Part shown: positions 16,495 through 26,163 of the stretch, piece by piece
Layout: every line of letters begins with the position of its first letter
How positions within the stretch are numbered: the stretch's first letter is position 1
DNA from: Actinomycetota bacterium
GTDB taxonomy: Bacteria > Actinomycetota > Nitriliruptoria > Nitriliruptorales > JAHWKO01
Direction of reading: 5' to 3'
Length of the DNA: 64,000 bases
NCBI GenBank assembly: GCA_019347675.1
Contig: JAHWKW010000006.1
Coordinates: forward strand, 62,001-126,000
Translations under genes and position numbers: made by a program
Notes under the pieces: model-generated
The model's database searches: none
What the model was told of the DNA's origin: nothing
The model's input: the letters and a program-made list of their open reading frames with translations, nothing else

Positions 16495-18195
16495 TCAGTC
16501 CTCCGGCTGGTAGCGGTGGAAGAACTCCTCGGTCCGCTGCGAACCGTCCGGGTAGGTGATCGTCCGTCTCACCGTCACGTCGAACCCGTTGCGGGCCGCG
16601 CCCTCAACCACGTTGTACGGCCCGATCGTCTCGCTGTCCACGTCCGCCCACTGGGTGCTGAAGAACTCCACCGTGATGGACGTGCCGGTGTACGCGGTGC
16701 GCACCAGGATGCCGTAGGGGGAGTCGTTGGTGACGGCCACGTCGATCAACCCGTAGTAGATCGTCGACTCGTGACCCATCGGGTACCGCGAGATGTAGTA
16801 GCTGTGCGGCTGGAACTCGTCGATCTGGATCCCCGAGAAGTACGCCGCGTTGAAGAACGTGGTGGTGAACTGGCTGACCCCGCCCCCGACCTCCTCCTCG
16901 AACTCCCCTTCGACGATGACCGGCGCCCCCACGAAGCCGCGGGCCCGCGTCCGGCGACCCACGTGACCGTTGAGGGAGAAGGTCTCGCCCGGCTCGATGA
17001 TCGCCCCGTCGACGATGTCGGCCATCCGGTGGATGTTGGTGACCCGCGGCTCGCAGCAGTCGTGTCGGGTCGTGAAGGTCGAGATGCGCTCGCGGATGCC
17101 GAGCTCCTCGGCTTCCTCTCGGGTGCGGTCGGGTTCGACCGTGCGCCCGCGTAGCTCGCCTGTGCGGTTCCCCGTCCGGGTCGCGATCTCTACCAGCGCA
17201 TCGGCGGTCGTCTGGGAGTCGAGCGCGAAGCCCACCGTCCCGCCGCGGATGCGGACCTGATCGCCGACGACCTCGAAGCGGGCCTCGACCGGTTCCACCT
17301 CGATCTGGCCGAGGCGGTCCGAGCCGATCACCTCACGGAGGCGGTCACCGCCGGCCGCGATCTGCAGACGCTGGCCCGGGGGCGCGTCCTCGTGGGTGCG
17401 CACCTCGAGGATCGCGGCGATCTCGCCGGGAGCGAGCTCGAGATCGGCGCCACCGCCCGGGTTGGTCAGTCGCACCGGTCCGGTGACCGCCCGCCTCGCT
17501 GGCGGGAGCACCGCCTGGACGTCCTCGCTGGTGACCGACGGTCGCAGCGTGCGGTGCTCGATCCGCACCGTGACCTCGCCCGCCTCGGCCAGGACCGGTT
17601 CGATCGCGGCGGCGACGTCCGAGGCGGCCACCTCGACCCCGTCGGTGGGCTCGCGGACGCGCACACCCGCGGTCTGGGGGTGCTCCCCGACCTCGAACGC
17701 GACGCGGGCGGCGCGGGGCTGACGTGACAGGTGATCGGCCGTCCGCGCCGACCAGCGTCGCAGCATCTCCTCGTCGACGTCGTGACGGAGCTCGACGTCG
17801 ACGCTGCGACCCAGTCGGCTGGCGACGTGGTCCACGAGCGCTCGCCACAGGCCGCGCCGACCGCGTCCCCAAGCAGCCTCCGTGGTCGACGCCACGTCGA
17901 TCGTCAGCCCGGCGGCGTCACGCCGGGCGCGGGTGTCGCGTCCGTCGCTCGTGACGGTGATCGTGGCGCCCAGGCGCTCGGCGGCGAGATCCGCCACGAC
18001 CGTGCGCAGCTGTTGGCGTGGCAGCCCGGCGACGGGTTGGCCGGCGACCGTCACGCCGCTCAGGACCCCCGGCGTCGCTCGCCGCAGGACCGCCACGGCT
18101 CCCGCAGCGGCCAGATTGACGACGATCAGGATGGCGATGACCACGGCCGCCCAGACGCGCCAACGGGCGGTGCGGCGATCATCGCGGGGCGGCAT
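16495..18195 (-). CDS. VanW family cell-wall-associated protein
   Basis: A 566-aa protein. A single transmembrane helix lies at about residues 13-34 (VWAAVVIAILIVVNLAAAGA), then a long extracytoplasmic region with YoaR-like peptidoglycan-binding repeats. The VanW domain follows at about residues 400-500; GETFSLNGHVGRRT, GGGVSQFTTTFFNAAY and HSYYISRYP are its hallmarks. The last 60 residues form a beta-rich domain. VanW proteins occur in and beyond glycopeptide-resistance clusters, and their biochemical role is unknown. ATG 18195 places the helix at the N-terminus; longer in-frame extensions look like noise. It is divergent from guaB. Confidence 0.88.
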   Translation of the reverse strand: MPPRDDRRTARWRVWAAVVIAILIVVNLAAAGAVAVLRRATPGVLSGVTVAGQPVAGLPRQQLRTVVADLAAERLGATITVTSDGRDTRARRDAAGLTIDVASTTEAAWGRGRRGLWRALVDHVASRLGRSVDVELRHDVDEEMLRRWSARTADHLSRQPRAARVAFEVGEHPQTAGVRVREPTDGVEVAASDVAAAIEPVLAEAGEVTVRIEHRTLRPSVTSEDVQAVLPPARRAVTGPVRLTNPGGGADLELAPGEIAAILEVRTHEDAPPGQRLQIAAGGDRLREVIGSDRLGQIEVEPVEARFEVVGDQVRIRGGTVGFALDSQTTADALVEIATRTGNRTGELRGRTVEPDRTREEAEELGIRERISTFTTRHDCCEPRVTNIHRMADIVDGAIIEPGETFSLNGHVGRRTRARGFVGAPVIVEGEFEEEVGGGVSQFTTTFFNAAYFSGIQIDEFQPHSYYISRYPMGHESTIYYGLIDVAVTNDSPYGILVRTAYTGTSITVEFFSTQWADVDSETIGPYNVVEGAARNGFDVTVRRTITYPDGSQRTEEFFHRYQPED

Positions 18196-18324
18196 CGCGC
18201 CCGACCGTAGGCGGCCAACCGTCGCGTCGGGCGGGCGACAGGGCAGCCAGCGACGGGTCAACGACGCCGGCTGGTGTCCGCTTCGGGTCGCACCCGGTTG
18301 GCGGGCGCTGACGGGCCGCGCCGG

Positions 18325-18330
18325 TACTGT
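18325..18330 (+). promoter_or_regulatory. TAnnnT -10 hexamer of guaB
   Basis: TACTGT lies 26 nt before the GTG at 18357. GGAGG (18346-18350) provides a Shine-Dalgarno with 6-nt spacing. No convincing -35 is seen. Confidence 0.35.
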
Positions 18331-18356
18331 GCCACGAGACGAACTCGGAGGCGTCC

Positions 18357-19826
18357 GTGGTCGATCTTCCCGAAGGGCTGTCCTACGACGATGTGCTGTT
18401 GCTGCCACAGGCATCGACGGTGCTGCCCCGCGACGTGGACACCTCAGCTGTGCTGCACCACCGGGTCCAGCTGCGCCTGCCGCTGCTGTCGGCTGCCATG
18501 GACCGCGTCACCGAGGACCGCATGGCGATCGCGATGGCGCGCAACGGCGGGTTGGGCGTGATCCACAAGAACGCCTCGGTCGAGGTGCAGGCGGCGATGG
18601 TCGAGCAGGTCAAGCGCTCGGAGTCGGGGTTCATCTCCGAACCGTTGACGTTGCGGCCCAACGAGTCTGTGGACCGCGCCCACGAACTCATGGCGCGGTA
18701 CCGCGTGAGCGGCTTCCCGGTGGTCGACGACGACGGTGACCTGCTCGGGATCGTCACCAACCGCGACCTGCGGGCCGGCATCTCCGACGACGATCCGGTC
18801 TCGCAGCACATGACCGCGGACGCTTTGATCACGGCGCCCGCGGGGACCACCCTCGAGCAGGCCCGCGATCTGATGCAGCACCACCGCGTCGAGAAGCTCC
18901 CGATCGTCGACGGTCGGCGGCTCGTGGGGATGTTCACCTTCAAGGACGTCGAGAAGGTCCGCACGTTCCCCAACGCCGCCAAGGACCCGCGCGGCCGGTT
19001 GCTGGCCGCCGCTGCCGTCGGGGTGGGGCCGGACTCGATGGAACGTGCGGCGGCGCTTGTCGAGGCGGGCGTGGACCTGCTGGCGGTCGACTCCGCACAC
19101 GGCCACGCCGCCGGGGTGCTGGAGTTCGCCGCCAAGCTCAAGGACCGCTACCCCGACGTCGCGATGATGGTCGGCAACGTCGCCACCCCCGACGGCGTGC
19201 GCGCCTGCGTCGATCACGGTGCGGATGTCGTGAAGGTCGGCGTGGGGCCCGGCTCGATCTGTACGACCCGCGTGGTGACCGGGGTCGGCGCCCCGCAGTT
19301 CACCGCCGTGCTGACCTGTGCGGAGACCGCGGCCGAGCTCAGCGTCGCCACCGTCGCGGACGGGGGGATCCGCTACTCAGGCGATCTCGTGAAAGCCTTC
19401 GGCGCCGGCGCGACCGCCGTCATGGTCGGGAACCTGTTGGCCGGGACCGACGAGTCACCGGGCGACCTCGTCCTCGTGGGCGGCCGTCGGTACAAGGAGT
19501 ACCGGGGGATGGGGTCGGTCGATGCGATGCGCGCGGGTTCGGCCGACCGCTACTTCCAGGGTGAGCGCCAGACCCAACCGTCGAAGCTCGTCCCCGAGGG
19601 CGTCTCGGGTCTGTTGCCGTACCGCGGCACCGTTGCGGAGGTCGTCGCACAGCTCGAGGGCGGGCTGCGGTCGGGGATGGGCTACGTCGGCGCCAAGGAC
19701 CTGGCGTCTCTGGCGACCCGCGCGCGGTTCGTGCGCCAGACCGCCGCCGGTGCCCGCGAGTCCCACGTCCACGACGTCGACATCGTCCACGAGGCCCCCA
19801 ACTACCAGGTGCCGGGCCGCAACTGA
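18357..19826 (+). CDS. guaB: inosine-5'-monophosphate dehydrogenase
   Basis: It oxidises IMP to XMP with NAD+, the committed step to GMP. The protein is 489 aa, the normal length with the tandem CBS insert (about residues 95-215: [11 protein letters not shown] and [13 protein letters not shown]). The catalytic loop reads [15 protein letters not shown] with Cys302. The N-terminal [13 protein letters not shown] and the GMGSVDAM flap are typical. The GTG at 18357 has a good GGAGG before it. It is convergent with the dacB-type gene, 23 bp apart. Confidence 0.97.
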   Translation: MVDLPEGLSYDDVLLLPQASTVLPRDVDTSAVLHHRVQLRLPLLSAAMDRVTEDRMAIAMARNGGLGVIHKNASVEVQAAMVEQVKRSESGFISEPLTLRPNESVDRAHELMARYRVSGFPVVDDDGDLLGIVTNRDLRAGISDDDPVSQHMTADALITAPAGTTLEQARDLMQHHRVEKLPIVDGRRLVGMFTFKDVEKVRTFPNAAKDPRGRLLAAAAVGVGPDSMERAAALVEAGVDLLAVDSAHGHAAGVLEFAAKLKDRYPDVAMMVGNVATPDGVRACVDHGADVVKVGVGPGSICTTRVVTGVGAPQFTAVLTCAETAAELSVATVADGGIRYSGDLVKAFGAGATAVMVGNLLAGTDESPGDLVLVGGRRYKEYRGMGSVDAMRAGSADRYFQGERQTQPSKLVPEGVSGLLPYRGTVAEVVAQLEGGLRSGMGYVGAKDLASLATRARFVRQTAAGARESHVHDVDIVHEAPNYQVPGRN

Positions 19827-19849
19827 GTCCCGCCAGTGCGTCAGCGTGA

Positions 19850-21334
19850 TCACACGGTGCAGCGCAGCTCGTAGGGATCGACCAGCGGGGGCACCGACAC
19901 CGGCCGTGGCGCCGGCGGCAGCGTGATCCGCTCGCAGCCGTCCAGGTGGGCGACGATCGACACGGCGAGTTCGTCCTGCAGCTCCAGGACCCGCCAACGG
20001 CCGGCTCCGGCGAGGTCGTTGGCGAGGACGGCGAAGTGGTAGGCACGGTCGTCGGATCCGCGGATGCGGCCGACCAGCCCGCGCACGTCCTCGAGCGTTC
20101 CGGTCTTCCCGCGCAGCCGCCCCGTCGCGATCGTGCCGCCCAGTCGCTGCTTCAACGTGCCGGTGACGCCGGCAACCGCGAGGAGATCGCGCCAAGCAGG
20201 ACCGACCGGTGAGCCGTGCAGCGCCAGGTCGAGGCGTGCCAGGAACCCGGCGCTGACCCGGTTCGTCCGCGACAGGCCGGAACCGTCGGCCAGCCGGACC
20301 CCGGTCCAGTCCAGTCCGAGATTCTCCAGTGCACCACGCACCGCCGCTTCGGCGCCCGCCCAGGTCCCATCCCCCGTCGTGCGCGCCCCGATCGTGCGGA
20401 AGATCGCGTCGGCGAAGTGGTTGTCGCTGTCGCGCAGTGTGTGGCGGAGCAGCTCCAGGAGCGGCGGGCTCGACACGTGGCCGACGTCGATGGGGGCCGG
20501 TGGGGGGCTGAACGACGAGCGTGTGGCACCGCTGATCGTCACACCACGTTCGGTGAGCAGATCCGCCAAGGCCCGGGCCGCCTCGGCGGCCGGGTCGGAG
20601 GTGGGTTCGATCAGCACCCGCCCGCGGTCTTCGACCTTGAGGCCACCGTCGACGGTCAGGCCGGAGACCGGTCGGGCGTCGTGGTCGTCGAGGTAGCGCG
20701 CCGGCCAACCCTCGGCCAGCGGTTGGTCGGCGAAAACGCGGGGGTCGGCCACCACGTCGCCGGTGACGTGACGGATTCCGGCCGCAACCACTCGGTCGGC
20801 CAGCGCCTCCAGGGGCGTGCGTGGTCGGGTGGGGTAGACCTGGGCGCCGTACAGCGGTGTGGTCAGGGCCGGATCGCCGCTCCCGACCACGACCAGATCG
20901 CCGTCGAGTGCCCCATCGGGGCGGACGGGGGCGGTGGCGCGGACGGGCGTCACGTACTGGTACTGGGGACCCAGCGTGGCGAGCGCCGCGGCGGCCGTGA
21001 CGACCTTCAGCGTGGATGCGGGTAGCAACAGCTGGTCTCCGCGGTGGTCGTAGACCGTGCGACCGTGCTCGTTCAAGATCGTGACAGCCATCTGGTGGCC
21101 GGCCAGCTCCTCGGTGCGGTGCACGAGCGCGGTGACCCGCGACCGCAGAACCGGATCGAAGTTGCGCTGCGGGATGGGTTCGACGCGGAGCGGCGGCGCG
21201 GCAACGGCCGCGGTGCCGACCCCGCTTGACGATGGGGTCGGGGTGCTGACCGCGGCAGGAGCCGGGGCCGTGCAGGAAACCGCCGCCAACGCAGCAGCAG
21301 CGACGCCTGTGCGGACGGAGACGCGGTCGATCAC
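19850..21334 (-). CDS. dacB: D-alanyl-D-alanine carboxypeptidase/endopeptidase (PBP4 type)
   Basis: A class C low-molecular-mass penicillin-binding protein that trims or cuts peptidoglycan peptides outside the membrane. It is about 494 aa. The N-terminal segment is signal-like (TGVAAAALAAVSC, possibly a lipoprotein). The three active-site motifs are LPASTLK (SxxK), RDSDNHFA (SxN) and GKTGT (KTG), with the family's large insert between the first two. The start is placed at GTG 21334 because it overlaps the stop of the protease gene upstream as GTGA; GTG 21340 is also in frame. Coupling to the MarP-like protease suggests the two act on the wall together. Confidence 0.92.
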   Translation of the reverse strand: MIDRVSVRTGVAAAALAAVSCTAPAPAAVSTPTPSSSGVGTAAVAAPPLRVEPIPQRNFDPVLRSRVTALVHRTEELAGHQMAVTILNEHGRTVYDHRGDQLLLPASTLKVVTAAAALATLGPQYQYVTPVRATAPVRPDGALDGDLVVVGSGDPALTTPLYGAQVYPTRPRTPLEALADRVVAAGIRHVTGDVVADPRVFADQPLAEGWPARYLDDHDARPVSGLTVDGGLKVEDRGRVLIEPTSDPAAEAARALADLLTERGVTISGATRSSFSPPPAPIDVGHVSSPPLLELLRHTLRDSDNHFADAIFRTIGARTTGDGTWAGAEAAVRGALENLGLDWTGVRLADGSGLSRTNRVSAGFLARLDLALHGSPVGPAWRDLLAVAGVTGTLKQRLGGTIATGRLRGKTGTLEDVRGLVGRIRGSDDRAYHFAVLANDLAGAGRWRVLELQDELAVSIVAHLDGCERITLPPAPRPVSVPPLVDPYELRCTV

Positions 21335-22491
21335 AGGCACGGTCCCGTGCTCACCGCCTGAGCGCCAGCTGGAAGCACCGCGCGCAGTTCCTGATCGGTG
21401 AGTGCGTAGGCGGTCTGCGGTCGGTCGGGCGCGATCGCGAACGCCACCGCGACGACCGCTCCGTCGGAGCGCACCACCGCTGCGCCGGAGTCGCCTTGGC
21501 TCAGGTCCGCCGACAGGACGTACACCTGTCGCCGCACCTGGCTCTGGCCGTAGATGTCGCGACCGACGGCGGTCAGCTGCTGGCGGATCGCCATCGGGGC
21601 GATGCGCAGCTGGTCCTGGCCGAGGGGGTAGCCGAACACTGCTCCTTCGGCACCGGGTTCGCCATCGGAGACGGGGAGGGAAGGGCGCCCCAGCCCGGGC
21701 ACGCGGAGCACCGCCAGGTCGCGGTCGCTGTCGAAGGTCACCACGGTCGCCGGCAGCCGGGCCCCGTCGTTGCGCAGGACCTGGACCGTCTCGGCGCCGG
21801 CGACCACGTGCGCGTTGGTGACCACCGTGTCACCGGCGGCGACGAAACCGCTGCCCTCCTGCAAGCGTCGGCAGGCCTGCACCTCGACGGCGACAGCCGA
21901 CTGCGCCACCTGCTGCTGCACAGCGGCCGGCATCGGGATCGCGCCGGGCGGCGGGCCGACGTCGGGTGCGGGGCGCAACCCACTGAAGACCTCGGGGAAC
22001 GGCGTCTTCCCGACCAGCTTCCGCAGCGCCCGGACGTGATCGGGCGGGGGTGGCGTCACCTCGTCGAGGGCGGTGAGCAACGTCGAGGTGCGGGTGAGCT
22101 GTGCGAGCGCGCCTGGGAAGTCGGCGAAGGCTGGGGTCAGAAGCCACAGCAGCGCCCCGACGCCGACGATCCCGGCGATGGCGCCCGCACCCCGGTCGAC
22201 CTGGCGGGCGGGGCCGTGCGGCACCCACCGCAGTAACCCGGCGCCGATCGTGTACCCGATCGCCTGCCCGAGCATGGCTGCGCCCAGCACCACCCCGATG
22301 GCGACCAGGAGGGACGTCAAGGGGTCGGTCCCACCGAACGCCGAGACCGCCGGGGTGACCAGGAGCGTGCCGATGACCAGCCCGCCCAGCGCCCCACCCC
22401 AGGACCCGACCCGCAGTAGGAAGCCCATCTGGAACCCGCCGCCTGCAGCCATCAGCGCCACCACGGCGATCAGCACGTCGAGGACGTTCAC
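21331..22491 (-). CDS. MarP-like membrane serine protease (CvpA-type membrane domain plus trypsin fold)
   Basis: A 386-aa protein. The first roughly 130 residues form four hydrophobic helices of the CvpA/colicin V production type (MNVLDVLIAVVALMAAGGGF). A chymotrypsin-fold protease follows, with TNAHVVAG (His), DSDRDLAVLRV (Asp) and LSQGDSGAAVV (Ser). Two cysteines (ACRRLQ and the C-terminal PCL) could form the disulphide known in MarP. In Mycobacterium tuberculosis MarP supports acid resistance and processes a peptidoglycan hydrolase. The gene overlaps the DacB-type peptidase gene downstream by 4 bp and is divergent from pgi. Confidence 0.88.
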   Translation of the reverse strand: MNVLDVLIAVVALMAAGGGFQMGFLLRVGSWGGALGGLVIGTLLVTPAVSAFGGTDPLTSLLVAIGVVLGAAMLGQAIGYTIGAGLLRWVPHGPARQVDRGAGAIAGIVGVGALLWLLTPAFADFPGALAQLTRTSTLLTALDEVTPPPPDHVRALRKLVGKTPFPEVFSGLRPAPDVGPPPGAIPMPAAVQQQVAQSAVAVEVQACRRLQEGSGFVAAGDTVVTNAHVVAGAETVQVLRNDGARLPATVVTFDSDRDLAVLRVPGLGRPSLPVSDGEPGAEGAVFGYPLGQDQLRIAPMAIRQQLTAVGRDIYGQSQVRRQVYVLSADLSQGDSGAAVVRSDGAVVAVAFAIAPDRPQTAYALTDQELRAVLPAGAQAVSTGPCL

Positions 22492-22565
22492 CCGGTCGCT
22501 CGGCCCCTGTCGCGACAGCGAGGTGCGATCCTAACCTCGACCCGGACGAACCCAGGAGGAGCGGT

Positions 22566-24095
22566 TTGACGGAGCTGGGCCCCATCGCCGACGAGGTGGC
22601 GGCCACCCTCTCGCGGCTCGAGGAGCGCGAGGCGGTCCGACGCGTCTGGGAACGCGACCACACCCTGTGGCAGGACGATCCCGTGGAGGTCGCCGACCGG
22701 CTGGGCTGGCTCGACACTCCCCGCGAGATGCGCCACGGTTTCGATCGGCTCGCCGCCTTCGCGACACAGGTCTGCGAGGACGGCATCACCGACGTGGTCC
22801 TGAGCGGGATGGGCGGCTCCAGCCTCTTCCCTGAGGTGGTGGCGCGGACCTTCCCCGCCGTCGACGGCTACCCCCGGCTCCACGTCCTGGACTCCACCGA
22901 CCCGGCGGCGGTCCGCCGCGCCGGCGAGGTCGCGCCGATCGAGCAGATCCTGTTCGTCGTGTCGTCCAAGTCCGGGACCACCACCGAGACCCGCAGCCAC
23001 CTGGCGTACTTCTGGGAGGCCACCGGTCAGCGCGGTGACCAGTTCGTGGCCATCACCGACCCGGGGACGGAACTGGCTGACCTGGCCCGCGACCAGGGTT
23101 TCCGCCGGGTGTTCGAGAACCGCCCGGATATCGGCGGTCGTTTCTCGGCGCTGTCGTACTTCGGCCTCGTCCCTGCCGCGCTGGCGGGGGTGGACGTCGA
23201 GGAGCTCCTCGACCGTGCCATCGAGGCCAGCGACGCCTGCGGACCGCATGTTCCGGCGAGCGAGAACCCCGGCGCATGGCTCGGCGCGGTGCTGGGCACG
23301 GCCGCTCGTGCGGGGCGCGACAAGCTGACGCTCCTGCTGCCAGAGGACCTGTCGGCGTTCGCCGACTGGGTGGAGCAGCTGATCGCGGAATCGACCGGGA
23401 AGTACGACACAGGGATCGTGCCGGTGGTCGGCGAGCCGTTCGGTCGTCCCGAGGTGTACGGCGACGACCGGATGTTCGTTGCTGACGCCGCCGCAGCGGC
23501 GAGCGAGGAACTGGCCGCAGCGAACCAGCCCGTCGTGGACTTCAACGCGACCCAACCGTTGGACCTGGGAGCCGAAGCGTTCCGGTGGGAGCTGGCCACG
23601 TCCTTGGCCGGCACGGTGCTGGGCATCAACCCCTTCGACCAGCCCGACGTCGACGCCGCCAAGCGTGCCGCGGCCGAGGCGCTTGACTCGGAGCCGGCTG
23701 AGCGGCCCGAGGAGCCCCTGGAGCCGCTCCTGGAGGAGGTCCGTCCCGGCGACTACCTGGCGATCCTGGCCTACGTCGACCCGGCCTCACCGCTGGTGGA
23801 TCAGCTGCAGAAGGTGCGTGTGGCGCTGCGAGACCGCCTGCGTGTGGCGACCAGCCTCGGGATCGGACCGCGGTACCTGCACTCGACCGGGCAGCTGCAC
23901 AAGGGTGGCCCGTCCAGCGGGGTCTTCGTCCAGGTGGTGGCCGAACCCGACGACGACATCCCCGTGCCGGGTGAGTCGTACACGTTCGGCACGTTGCTGC
24001 GTGCGCAGGCGGCCGGCGACCTCGATGTCTTGAACAAACGTGGTCGGCGGGCGCGGCGGGTCGCGCTCGACGAGCTCCTCGACGTCGACACCTGA
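22566..24095 (+). CDS. pgi: glucose-6-phosphate isomerase (branch related to transaldolase-fused isomerases)
   Basis: It interconverts glucose-6-phosphate and fructose-6-phosphate. It is 509 aa with two SIS-fold halves. SGMGGSSLFPEV and SSKSGTTTETRSH are the sugar-phosphate loops, and LHSTGQLHKGGP is the C-terminal active-site stretch with the conserved His and Lys. The general look is that of the isomerase half of bifunctional transaldolase/isomerase proteins, but no transaldolase is fused or adjacent. The start is TTG 22566, supported by AGGAGGA (22554-22560) 5 nt upstream and by TAACCT (22532-22537) as a -10. Confidence 0.88.
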   Translation: MTELGPIADEVAATLSRLEEREAVRRVWERDHTLWQDDPVEVADRLGWLDTPREMRHGFDRLAAFATQVCEDGITDVVLSGMGGSSLFPEVVARTFPAVDGYPRLHVLDSTDPAAVRRAGEVAPIEQILFVVSSKSGTTTETRSHLAYFWEATGQRGDQFVAITDPGTELADLARDQGFRRVFENRPDIGGRFSALSYFGLVPAALAGVDVEELLDRAIEASDACGPHVPASENPGAWLGAVLGTAARAGRDKLTLLLPEDLSAFADWVEQLIAESTGKYDTGIVPVVGEPFGRPEVYGDDRMFVADAAAAASEELAAANQPVVDFNATQPLDLGAEAFRWELATSLAGTVLGINPFDQPDVDAAKRAAAEALDSEPAERPEEPLEPLLEEVRPGDYLAILAYVDPASPLVDQLQKVRVALRDRLRVATSLGIGPRYLHSTGQLHKGGPSSGVFVQVVAEPDDDIPVPGESYTFGTLLRAQAAGDLDVLNKRGRRARRVALDELLDVDT

Positions 24096-24142
24096 CCGGC
24101 GGTCCGCCCGTTGCGACGTCCCCGGCGATCCACACGCGACGG

Positions 24143-24216
24143 TGGGCGCGGACGGTTTCGAACCGCCGACCTCTCGGGTGTAAACCGAGCGCTCTCCCAG
24201 ACTGAGCTACGCGCCC
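24143..24216 (-). tRNA. tRNA-Val (anticodon TAC)
   Basis: On the minus strand all four stems close: acceptor GGGCGCG/CGCGCCC, D stem GCTC/GAGC, anticodon stem CTCGG/CCGAG with loop TTTACAC, and T stem GGCGG/CCGTC with loop TTCGAAA. The length is 74 nt including an A discriminator. The bases that follow are CCG, so the CCA end is not fully encoded. Confidence 0.96.
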
Positions 24217-24254
24217 AGTCGATGATGGTACGGCCGCGCTCGCTTGGAGGCAGG

Positions 24255-25391
24255 ATGACTGACACCGTCGGAGACTGGGTGGACCTCGTCCACACCCGTT
24301 ACCCGCCGGAACACGCCACCGACTGGGATCAGGTCGGTCTGCAGGTCGGCGACCGCAGCTGGCCGGTGAACCGGGTCCTGATCACTCTCGACGTGACCTC
24401 GGCCGTGGTGGCGGAGGCGGCAGCTGGCCCGCCGACGCTGGTGGTGGCCCATCACCCGTTGCTGTTCCGCCCGCTGCGGCGCCTCACTGCCGACACCGCC
24501 AGCGGCCGTGTGGCGCTGGCGGCAGCGCGCGCCGCTGTCGCGGTGCTGGCAGCCCACACCAACCTCGACGTCGCCCAGGACGGGGCGGGGACGTCCGATC
24601 CCGTCATGCGGTGTCTCGACATCGTCGACCCCGATCCGCTCACGCACCAGCCGGCAGCCGGCGGCGAGATGAAGCTCGTCACGTTCGTCCCACCGGAGCA
24701 CGTCGGTCGGGTCCTTGATGCACTGGCCGCGGTGGGCGCCGGGGTCATCGGCGACTACGAGCGCTGCTCGTTTCGTGTGCGGGGCACCGGCACCTTCCGG
24801 CCCCGCACGGGCGCCGACCCGCACGTCGGCACGGTCGGGCGGGACAACCAGGTGGTCGAGGACCGGCTCGAGATCGTCGTCCCGGCGGAGCGCATCGCCC
24901 CGGCCGTGGCCGCCCTGCTGCGCACGCACCCCTACGAGGAGGTCGCCTACGACCTGTACCCGCTCGCCCGCGGAGATCGCGCGTCGTTCGGTCGGGTCGG
25001 CGACCTGCCACGTCCGGGTGCGTTGCGCGAGGTGGCGACCCGCATCCGTGACCGGCTACCGGCACCGCACCTGCGCTACGCCGGAGACCCGGACCGCACC
25101 ATCCGGCGGGTCGCGGCTGTCGGCGGCTCCGGACAGGGCTTCGTCACCGAGGCGCTCCGCGCGGGAGCTGACGTCCTGGTCACCGGCGACCTGAAGCACC
25201 ACGGCGTCCTCGACGCCCTCGAGTCCGGCCTGGCCATGATCGATGCCGGCCACCACGCCACCGAACACGCCGCGATCGAGCCCTGGCTGCAGCGCCTACA
25301 GGCCGACGCGCGCCGGCAGGGCCTGCGCGCCGACCTGGTAGCGTCCCGCACGTCGACGGTGCCCTGGGTGGGCGACGCAGCCGGGCCCTGA
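24255..25391 (+). CDS. Nif3-like dinuclear metal centre protein
   Basis: A 378-aa member of the Nif3/YbgI/YqfO family, toroidal hexamers with a two-metal site. Their physiological role is unclear, although some are annotated as GTP cyclohydrolase type 2. Metal-ligand motifs are VVAHHPLLF (about residue 65-73), AAHTNLDVA (about 96-104), TGDLKHHGV and DAGHHATEH near the end. Residues about 130-240 form the PII/CutA-like insert typical of YqfO-type members. ATG 24255 has GGAGG just upstream (24246-24250). It precedes a zinc-ribbon coiled-coil gene, a conserved pairing in actinobacteria. Confidence 0.9.
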   Translation: MTDTVGDWVDLVHTRYPPEHATDWDQVGLQVGDRSWPVNRVLITLDVTSAVVAEAAAGPPTLVVAHHPLLFRPLRRLTADTASGRVALAAARAAVAVLAAHTNLDVAQDGAGTSDPVMRCLDIVDPDPLTHQPAAGGEMKLVTFVPPEHVGRVLDALAAVGAGVIGDYERCSFRVRGTGTFRPRTGADPHVGTVGRDNQVVEDRLEIVVPAERIAPAVAALLRTHPYEEVAYDLYPLARGDRASFGRVGDLPRPGALREVATRIRDRLPAPHLRYAGDPDRTIRRVAAVGGSGQGFVTEALRAGADVLVTGDLKHHGVLDALESGLAMIDAGHHATEHAAIEPWLQRLQADARRQGLRADLVASRTSTVPWVGDAAGP

Positions 25392-25427
25392 CCTGACGCC
25401 CTGACCTGATCCACGGAAGCGACGCAC

Positions 25428-26159
25428 GTGCCCGACGAGCCCGGCCCTCCCGCTGTGGAAGGGTTGCTCTGCCTCCAGGACGCCGAGATCACGATCCGGC
25501 AGCTCGAACGGCGGCTCGAGGACCTGCCCGAGCAGGCCGACCTCGACGTGGTCCGACAGGAGGCGGCTGCGCTCAAGGCGGAGCAGGACGCACACCGCCT
25601 CGACCGGGATCTGCTCGACTCCCAGATCCGCCGGCTCGAAAGTGAGTTGTCCGTCCTGCAGCAGCGGCGTGATGCGGAGCGGTCACGCCTGTACGGCGGG
25701 GGCATCGCCAACCCCCGCGAGCTCCAGGCGCTGCGCGCCGACCTCGACCACGTCACCGGCCGCATCGAGCAGCTCGAGGACGAGCTGCTGGACGTCATGG
25801 AGAGGCGCGAGGCGTTGACCGGCACGATCGACCAGCTCGAGGAACGTCGCCAGGCGCTCGCTCCGCGCGCGGAGGAACTGACCAAGGCCCGCGACGAGGC
25901 CGCCAAGGACGTCCTCGCGGAGCTGGCCGAGGCCAGGGTGCGACGCGACGCCGAGCGCGGTGCCGTGCCCGACGATCTCCTGCGCCGCTACGAGGCCTCC
26001 AGGTCCCGCCATGGTGAGGTCGGTGTGGGACGGCTGGAGGGGACCATGTGCAGCGCATGCCGACTGGAGCTCACCCCGCTGGAGATCAGCGAGCTGCGCA
26101 GCGGTCCACCGGTCGGGACGTGTCCGCAGTGCCAACGGCTGCTGGTCGCCATCGAGTGA
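25428..26159 (+). CDS. coiled-coil protein with C4 zinc ribbon (DUF164 type)
   Basis: A 243-aa protein, almost wholly a long antiparallel coiled coil rich in Glu/Arg/Leu heptads (about residues 12-185). It ends in a C4 zinc ribbon, CSACRLEL and CPQCQ, at about residues 204-238. The family often accompanies Nif3-like genes in actinobacteria, as here with a 36-bp gap. Proposed roles include nucleic-acid or ribosome-associated functions, but none is evident from the sequence. The start is GTG 25428. Confidence 0.88.
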   Translation: MPDEPGPPAVEGLLCLQDAEITIRQLERRLEDLPEQADLDVVRQEAAALKAEQDAHRLDRDLLDSQIRRLESELSVLQQRRDAERSRLYGGGIANPRELQALRADLDHVTGRIEQLEDELLDVMERREALTGTIDQLEERRQALAPRAEELTKARDEAAKDVLAELAEARVRRDAERGAVPDDLLRRYEASRSRHGEVGVGRLEGTMCSACRLELTPLEISELRSGPPVGTCPQCQRLLVAIE

Positions 26160-26163
26160 GCGT

